Shown piece after piece: positions 59,234-64,000 of a DNA stretch of 64,000 bases (the stretch's first letter is position 1; each line of letters begins with the position of its first letter). The translations under genes were made by a program, and so were the position numbers. The stretch is from Anabaena minutissima FACHB-250 (lineage in GTDB: Bacteria; Cyanobacteriota; Cyanobacteriia; Cyanobacteriales; Nostocaceae): the NCBI RefSeq assembly GCF_014697125.1, contig NZ_JACJRG010000006.1, forward strand, positions 124,001 through 188,000, written 5' to 3'. A model generated the notes under the pieces. The model searched no databases. It was given only the letters and a program-made list of their open reading frames with translations, and was not told the origin of the DNA.

Positions 59234-60316
59234 ATGCAAGATATAGACTACGAGAGCAGACTCAAGGAATTAGAAAAAACTGTGCGGATTCTCAAAAAAA
59301 AACTAGAGCGTTCTGAAGTTGATCGCGAACAATTGGAGAATGCTAGTGAATTGAGAGAAGCAGTCCTCAAAAATGTCATTCGAGAGCTGGAAGAATCACA
59401 AACTGCTTTAGAAAATCGGGGTAAAGAGCTAGAAACTACTCTTGGTAATCTCAAAGCTTTACAACTCAAACTAGTGGCATCTGAGAAAATGTCTGCTCTT
59501 GGAGTTCTAGTCGCAGGGATTGCTCACGAAATTAATAACCCAGTCAGTTTTATTTATGGTAATTTGAATCACGCTAACAATTATTTTCAAGATTTGCTAA
59601 GTTTAGTAGAAATTTATCAGAAGCATTACCCTAAACCAGTAGCTGCAATTAAACAAAAAATCCGAGAAATTGAACTGGACTTTCTCAAGGAAGATTCGGA
59701 AAAACTTTTCCAATCTATGACAGGAGGTGCAGAACGCATCTGTGATATTGTTAAATCACTGCGGACATTTTCTCGCCTAGATGAAGCCGAATTCAAAGCA
59801 GTCAATATTCATGATGGTATTGATAGCACATTAGTAATTTTAAATAACCGTCTCAACCCATCACCTGATAATTTATATGGTATTAAAATTATTCGTAACT
59901 ATGGAAAATTACCATTAGTAGAATGTTATGCTGGACAACTTAATCAAGTGTTTATGAATATCCTTGCTAATGCAACTGATGCTTTAGACGAGAAAGTGAT
60001 CAAGCATAAACAAAAGCATAATCAAGATTTACTAAATCCTAAAATTGATATTTGTACTAAAGTAATTAATCATGATTGGGTGGAAATTAGTATTGCTGAT
60101 AATGGGTTAGGAATTGACGAGCAAGTACAGACAAAATTATTTGACCCATTTTTTACAACCAAAGATGTTGGTAAAGGTACAGGCTTGGGTTTATCTATTA
60201 GCTACAGAATTGTTATTGAATTGCATGGTGGTAAATTGAAATGCCATTCAACACCAGGAGGAGGAGCAACATTTGTCATTCAAATTCCTATTCGACAATC
60301 TAAAATTAATTCGTAA
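59234..60316 (+). CDS. Soluble histidine kinase paired with the FIST sensor
   Basis: The 360-residue protein begins with a long coiled coil (about 5-88), then HisKA with the phospho-acceptor His in LVAGIAHEINNPVSF (H98). The HATPase domain has NQVFMNILANATDALDE, IADNGLGIDEQ, FDPFFTTKDVGKGTGLGLS. There is no membrane segment, PAS or GAF domain, so input presumably comes from the adjacent FIST protein through the coiled coil. No response regulator is adjacent. The gap to the FIST gene is six bases: a two-gene operon. Confidence 0.93.
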   Translation: MQDIDYESRLKELEKTVRILKKKLERSEVDREQLENASELREAVLKNVIRELEESQTALENRGKELETTLGNLKALQLKLVASEKMSALGVLVAGIAHEINNPVSFIYGNLNHANNYFQDLLSLVEIYQKHYPKPVAAIKQKIREIELDFLKEDSEKLFQSMTGGAERICDIVKSLRTFSRLDEAEFKAVNIHDGIDSTLVILNNRLNPSPDNLYGIKIIRNYGKLPLVECYAGQLNQVFMNILANATDALDEKVIKHKQKHNQDLLNPKIDICTKVINHDWVEISIADNGLGIDEQVQTKLFDPFFTTKDVGKGTGLGLSISYRIVIELHGGKLKCHSTPGGGATFVIQIPIRQSKINS

Positions 60317-60352
60317 TGGGCTGCGCCCCGCTACGCTAGCGTAATTGGTCAA

Positions 60353-60390
60353 CAGTGAACAGTCATCAGTTGCTTAATGACTGTTCACTG
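60353..60390. terminator. Inverted repeat between convergent genes
   Basis: CAGTGAACAGTCAT (60353-60366) and ATGACTGTTCACTG (60377-60390) form a perfect 14-pair stem with a 10-base loop. It lies between the histidine kinase gene and the convergent binding-protein gene. There is no T-run; it could serve both directions. Confidence 0.5.
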
Positions 60391-60495
60391 ATGTAACTTC
60401 CCAATCCCCAGCCTTTCAATGAGTGGATTTGCAATGAGTGGATTTTAAATTATTCAATCTAAAATCCACAATCTAAAATTCTTAGTCCCCAGTTC

Positions 60496-61794
60496 CTAGC
60501 GATTATTCCATTCTTGTGCCGCATCTTCTACTGCTTTATCTACAGTTTTTTCTCCTAACATTGCTGCTTGCAAGTTCTCATAAATCGCTTTTTGCAGCTT
60601 TTTAATATCTTTCAATCCTGGAGTTAATATTTCTGCTTGTTGCAGTTGTTGTGCGCTGACAACTCTGGCTTTTTCTACTGTGGAGGCATTAGCGGAAATA
60701 TCTTTAAAGTAAGTATCAGCTAGTGCTTTGGTCGTCGATGGTAGAACATTCGCCGCTTTGGCAAAGGCTAATTGATTCTCATCATTGGTGACAAATAAAC
60801 CAAATTTCACCGCCGCATCTGGTTGTTTTGTATCGCGGGGAATCACAATATTCATCACAGCGACATTTTTTTTACCTGTGTCACCAGTAAGTTGGGGAGA
60901 AATTGCTGAAGCTTGAGCAATTTTAGGTGCATTGTTGGCAATAGTTTTGAGAAACTCTGGCCCGGAAGCCAAGAATGCTGTCTCACCAGATTGGTATAAA
61001 TCAATAGCGTGGCGATGGCCTTGCGTCAGTGCTTCTTTTGGTAATAACCCTTTTTTATAAAGGTCTACCCAATACTGAAACGCTGCTTTACCTTGAGGCG
61101 TGTTAAAAGCGGCTTTTCCCTCAGCGTCTACTAAGGCGACTCCCATCTGCACCAATGATTGCAGGACTTCACCGGAATCCTGCGGGACAAAAGTCACAAA
61201 AAAGGCGTATTTCCCCGTCTTATCTTTAATTTGTTGCGCTTCTTGTGCTAATTCTGCGTAAGTAGTGGGTGGTTTATTAATACCTGCCTGTTTTAATAAA
61301 TCGGTGTTATAAATGGTTAACCTCGTGGTGAGATACCAGGGAATTCCAAAACTTTTACCATTGAGTGTGCTGGCTTTCCAAATATTCGGAAGATAGGAGG
61401 AACGGGCTTCCTGTGGGATTTTTGCATCCAAATCTAACCAGGCATTTCGACCTGCTAATTGAGAAGCAAAGTCTGGATTGAGGTTAACAACATCAGGTGG
61501 CGTTTTTGCGGATACAGCTGTTAAGATTTTGTTCTCCATCGCCGCCCAAGGCACATCAACCCACTTTACCTTTATGCCTGGATTTTGTGACTCGAAGTTG
61601 CTAATTAGGCTTTGGAAGTAGTTTGTAAATTGAGGTTGGAGTTGCATTGTCCAAAACTCAATATTTGCTGTTCCAGAAGCAGCTTGTTGGGTATTTGAAT
61701 TAATTTTTCCGGTGCTGCAACTGACGACCCAACTAGTCAGTAAACCTAACATTACCAAAGCGACCAGTTGTTTAAATTTTTGTAATTGAATCAT
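60496..61794 (-). CDS. ABC transporter sugar-type substrate-binding lipoprotein
   Basis: The 432-residue family 1 solute-binding protein has a signal peptide with a lipobox (LLTSWVVSC). NIEFWTMQLQPQFTNYFQSL then follows, as do KVKWVDVPWAAMENKILTAV, PPDVVNLNPDFASQLAG, AFLASGPEFLKTIANN and a Gln-rich C-terminal helix region. It resembles maltose/glucosylglycerol/glycerol-phosphate binding proteins. No permease or ATPase gene lies within the window, so it relies on components elsewhere. I placed the start at ATG 61794; a TTG at 61827 is in frame. Confidence 0.88.
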   Translation of the reverse strand: MIQLQKFKQLVALVMLGLLTSWVVSCSTGKINSNTQQAASGTANIEFWTMQLQPQFTNYFQSLISNFESQNPGIKVKWVDVPWAAMENKILTAVSAKTPPDVVNLNPDFASQLAGRNAWLDLDAKIPQEARSSYLPNIWKASTLNGKSFGIPWYLTTRLTIYNTDLLKQAGINKPPTTYAELAQEAQQIKDKTGKYAFFVTFVPQDSGEVLQSLVQMGVALVDAEGKAAFNTPQGKAAFQYWVDLYKKGLLPKEALTQGHRHAIDLYQSGETAFLASGPEFLKTIANNAPKIAQASAISPQLTGDTGKKNVAVMNIVIPRDTKQPDAAVKFGLFVTNDENQLAFAKAANVLPSTTKALADTYFKDISANASTVEKARVVSAQQLQQAEILTPGLKDIKKLQKAIYENLQAAMLGEKTVDKAVEDAAQEWNNR

Positions 61795-62018
61795 TTTACC
61801 AGTATTTTTACGCTTGATCACGGTCAAAAGCTTATGCAGAATTGTCGAAATTATAGGCTAAAACAAACAGTTATGAGTGCTAAGTGCTGAGTAATGTAGG
61901 GTGGGCAAAGCTACGTGTATTTCTCAATTTGGTCAATAACTATTGGACATTGACCATTAGCTAATGACTACTTAAGTGTCATTTAAAGTTTCAATTTTAC
62001 AGTTTGGCGGGCATTACT

Positions 62019-63128
62019 GTGGTGAAAAGTTTTAGTAGTCTGTTTGGCAAATCTCATAGAGGGGTGGGTGTTGAAATAGCACCAGAACGAGTGAATGTAG
62101 TCCAACTACGCAAGCAACGCCAAGGTTTGAAGATCGAATCTTTAACATCAGTACCAGTTCCAGAAGGAATTGTTAGTGATGGTCAAATTACTGACCCCCC
62201 AGCAATGGCGCAATTGATTCAACAGGCCTTAGCTGAAAGTAAAATCAAGACTTCTCGTGTGGCGACTGGTGTCCCAGGACGTGATTCGATTGTACGGATT
62301 ATTCCTGTACCAGCAGAGTTGGACGATCGGGAACTCCGGGATATGGTGTTGAACCACGAAGCAGGGTTGTATTTACCCTATCCCCGTGAGGAGGCTGACG
62401 TAGATTATCAAAAACTTGGGTACTTTGTAGATGAGGACGGTATTGAAAAGGTACAGGTGTTATTAGTTGCTACTCGTAAGGAGGTGACAGATACATATAT
62501 TCGTACCTTTGAGCAGGCAGGATTGCAAATTAATGTTTTAGAGATTAACAGTTTTGCACTGATTCGGACAATTCGCGATCGCCATTTGCGCGAATTAAGT
62601 CCACAAGAAGCAGCCGTCTTAGTTGACATCGAGTTCGACAGTACAGAAATAGCGATCGTCGTTAATGGTATACCCCAATTTTCCCGGACTGTGCCTATTG
62701 GTACATACCAAATGCAAATGGCGTTAGCTAGAGCCATGAGCCTACCCACATCACGGGATATGGAACTGTTATATGAAATGAAAATTCCATTAACTCCCAT
62801 AGACGGTGATAAAACTGGGGTGACGGAAGCTGACCCAGGGATGGCTGGGGTGTTGCGAATCTTGGGAGAACTCACGGATGAGCTACGCCGCTCTATAGAT
62901 TTTTACCTAAATCAAAGTGAAAACTTAGAGGTGGCACAGATTTTCTTAGCTGGCCCTGGAGGTGGATTACAACAGTTGGATGAATTTTTTACACAAAGAC
63001 TAAGTATACCTACTAGCCAAATAGATCCTATTGGGTCTTTGTCGTTGCAAGTTGATCAAGAGAAGTACCCCGCAACACAGCGTTCTGGTTTAGGAATAAT
63101 CCTTGGTTTAGGAATGCGGGAGGTGTAA
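62019..63128 (+). CDS. pilM: Type IV pilus assembly protein PilM
   Basis: The actin-like ATPase fold protein of about 369 residues has GVGVEIAPERVNVVQLRKQR, ILVDIEFDSTE-type segment (AAVLVDIEFDSTEIAIVVNG), SRTVPIGTYQMQMALARAM and the C-terminal IFLAGPGGGLQQLDEF. It forms the cytoplasmic ring that binds PilN and connects the pilus motor. I chose GTG 62019 (VKSFSSLFGK); a TTG at 62004 is in frame. It starts the pilM-pilN-pilO operon; Nostoc uses such pili for hormogonium motility. Confidence 0.9.
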   Translation: MVKSFSSLFGKSHRGVGVEIAPERVNVVQLRKQRQGLKIESLTSVPVPEGIVSDGQITDPPAMAQLIQQALAESKIKTSRVATGVPGRDSIVRIIPVPAELDDRELRDMVLNHEAGLYLPYPREEADVDYQKLGYFVDEDGIEKVQVLLVATRKEVTDTYIRTFEQAGLQINVLEINSFALIRTIRDRHLRELSPQEAAVLVDIEFDSTEIAIVVNGIPQFSRTVPIGTYQMQMALARAMSLPTSRDMELLYEMKIPLTPIDGDKTGVTEADPGMAGVLRILGELTDELRRSIDFYLNQSENLEVAQIFLAGPGGGLQQLDEFFTQRLSIPTSQIDPIGSLSLQVDQEKYPATQRSGLGIILGLGMREV

Positions 63129-63132
63129 TAAA

Positions 63133-63894
63133 ATGTACAGTTTAGATATTAACTTTCTTAAAGATCGTCCAGCCTACCAGCCCAAACTTGATAAAAAGTC
63201 AGGAATTAAACTACCAACTGGAAATTTAACACCAGTGTATATAGGGGTGGTTCTGGGTCTAGGTTGTCCTGTTTTGGTAGGTGCTGGGTTGTGGTTTTTG
63301 CAAGCCAAAACTAGTGAGCTAGAACAAGCGATCGCCCAACTAGAAGAACAAAGTAAGAAATTAGATGCGGAAATCAGTAATATTAACCAAATCAAGGCAC
63401 AGACATCCGCAGTTAAAGCGGAAACTCAAAGTCTAGTTACCGTCTTTGACCAAATTCGACCTTGGTCAGCCATGTTAGAAGATTTGCGCGATCGCATCCC
63501 CGCGACAGTGCAAATTGAAAATGTCAGGCAAATTCCCCCAGCCGCCGCAGCAGAAGGACAACCTTCTCCTAACCCCGCAGGTGGAATAGAAATCACCGGA
63601 TTGGCTCGCTCTTTTGACAATGTGAACGACTTTTTATTAAGTCTGCAACAGTCGCGGTTCTTAAAGTCTTCCGCAAGCAGGATTATTACAGCTACTTTAG
63701 TAGATGCACCAGTACAAGCAACAGCTAGTAATGGTGTAACAATCAAACCACCCCAAGTAGTTAAATATACGATTCAATCGAGCCTCAGTGATGTTCCAGC
63801 TTCGGAATTGATTCGGGAATTAGAGCAAAAAGGCACAGTGGGACTAGTAACCCGAATTCGCAGTATGCAACAAACAGGAGTCATTACACGATGA
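63133..63894 (+). CDS. pilN: Type IV pilus assembly protein PilN
   Basis: The 253-residue protein has the N-terminal PilM-binding motif DINFLKDRPAY, one membrane span (about 33-54), a coiled coil (about 58-100) and a periplasmic ferredoxin-like domain (about 105-200; QIENVRQIPP, GLARSFDNVNDFLLSLQQ). It pairs with PilO in the alignment complex. It starts four bases after pilM and its stop overlaps the pilO start (ATGA). Confidence 0.92.
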   Translation: MYSLDINFLKDRPAYQPKLDKKSGIKLPTGNLTPVYIGVVLGLGCPVLVGAGLWFLQAKTSELEQAIAQLEEQSKKLDAEISNINQIKAQTSAVKAETQSLVTVFDQIRPWSAMLEDLRDRIPATVQIENVRQIPPAAAAEGQPSPNPAGGIEITGLARSFDNVNDFLLSLQQSRFLKSSASRIITATLVDAPVQATASNGVTIKPPQVVKYTIQSSLSDVPASELIRELEQKGTVGLVTRIRSMQQTGVITR

Positions 63895-64000
63895 CGCTGA
63901 GTGAAGATTTAAATTTTGCCGAACACGCTGGAGAGCTAGATTCAGAGCCAACTTACCCTGTTGTTTTTGGTATCAGCTTTACACCCAAAATCATTGGTAT
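63891..64000 (+). CDS. pilO: Type IV pilus assembly protein PilO, N-terminal fragment
   Basis: An ATG overlapping the pilN stop opens a frame that runs to the window end (36 codons: MTLSEDLNFAEHAGE and onward to PVVFGISFTPKIIG). The call rests on gene order (pilM-pilN-pilO) and the overlap; the visible part precedes the membrane span, so the family itself cannot be checked here. Confidence 0.8.
   Translation, partial: MTLSEDLNFAEHAGELDSEPTYPVVFGISFTPKIIG

Overview
The window comes from a filamentous, heterocyst-forming cyanobacterium of the Nostoc/Anabaena type. Five things point there: many HIP1 octamers (GCGATCGC); heptanucleotide tandem repeats (STRRs) in most gaps; a tRNA-Leu(UAA) gene split by a group I intron; oxygenic-photosynthesis genes (ndhL, psbY, acsF); and a DevBCA-type exporter, an HU protein of the HanA type and a CYP110-like P450. 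It is chromosomal core and accessory sequence. I see no prophage, CRISPR array, rRNA or intact transposon.

Layout. 0-9.7 kb: a CtpA-like protein lacking the usual catalytic Lys, a YcxB-like membrane protein, a 14-repeat secreted WD40 protein, pepP, a calcium-type VCBS propeller protein and small membrane proteins; this part also holds MITE-like elements and an IS701-type transposase relic. 9.7-13 kb: split tRNA-Leu, ndhL, DUF3007, trpA. 13-20 kb: a Ser/Thr kinase, a BrnT/BrnA-type toxin-antitoxin pair, ygfZ-like, mutL. 20-24.5 kb: devB-devC-devA with a divergent TetR regulator and a palindromic operator candidate. 24.6-33.6 kb: a signal peptidase I domain fused to a helical-repeat region, DUF2996, TM2, acsF, a collagen-like secreted protein, a cation/proton antiporter, P450. 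33.6-41 kb: an FAD oxidoreductase without redox cysteines, a cobD-like gene behind HU, rimI, lysA, and the dacA-uppS pair. 41-50 kb: DUF3143, two J-domain proteins, an Rpn-family protein, dnaK, an M28 peptidase, a bestrophin, map. 50-57.4 kb: cupredoxin, M16 peptidase, VOC, NIPSNAP, TIGR02652, gamma-carbonic anhydrase, psbY, folC. 58-64 kb: a FIST sensor with a soluble histidine kinase, a sugar-type binding lipoprotein, and pilM-pilN-pilO running off the end.

The feature that unifies the window is repeat DNA rather than one gene cluster. The same short families (AGTGNNN heptamers, a GGCTAAACGCC element, a CCTAACCCC element) occur between genes and also inside coding frames (mutL twice, the cobD-like gene, the M16 peptidase), inside the tRNA intron, at gene ends (DUF3007, cobD-like) and at gene starts (folC). 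One 16-base repeat supplies the same GGAG plus TTG start signal, at the same spacing, to two unrelated genes. Several perfect inverted repeats built from such sequences sit between convergent genes or in 5' leaders (trpA, the dnaJ-like gene).

All calls come from reading the translations and bases by eye; no database search was run. Where the longest open frame began at a weak TTG or GTG inside repeat DNA, I moved the start to a better-supported codon and said so.
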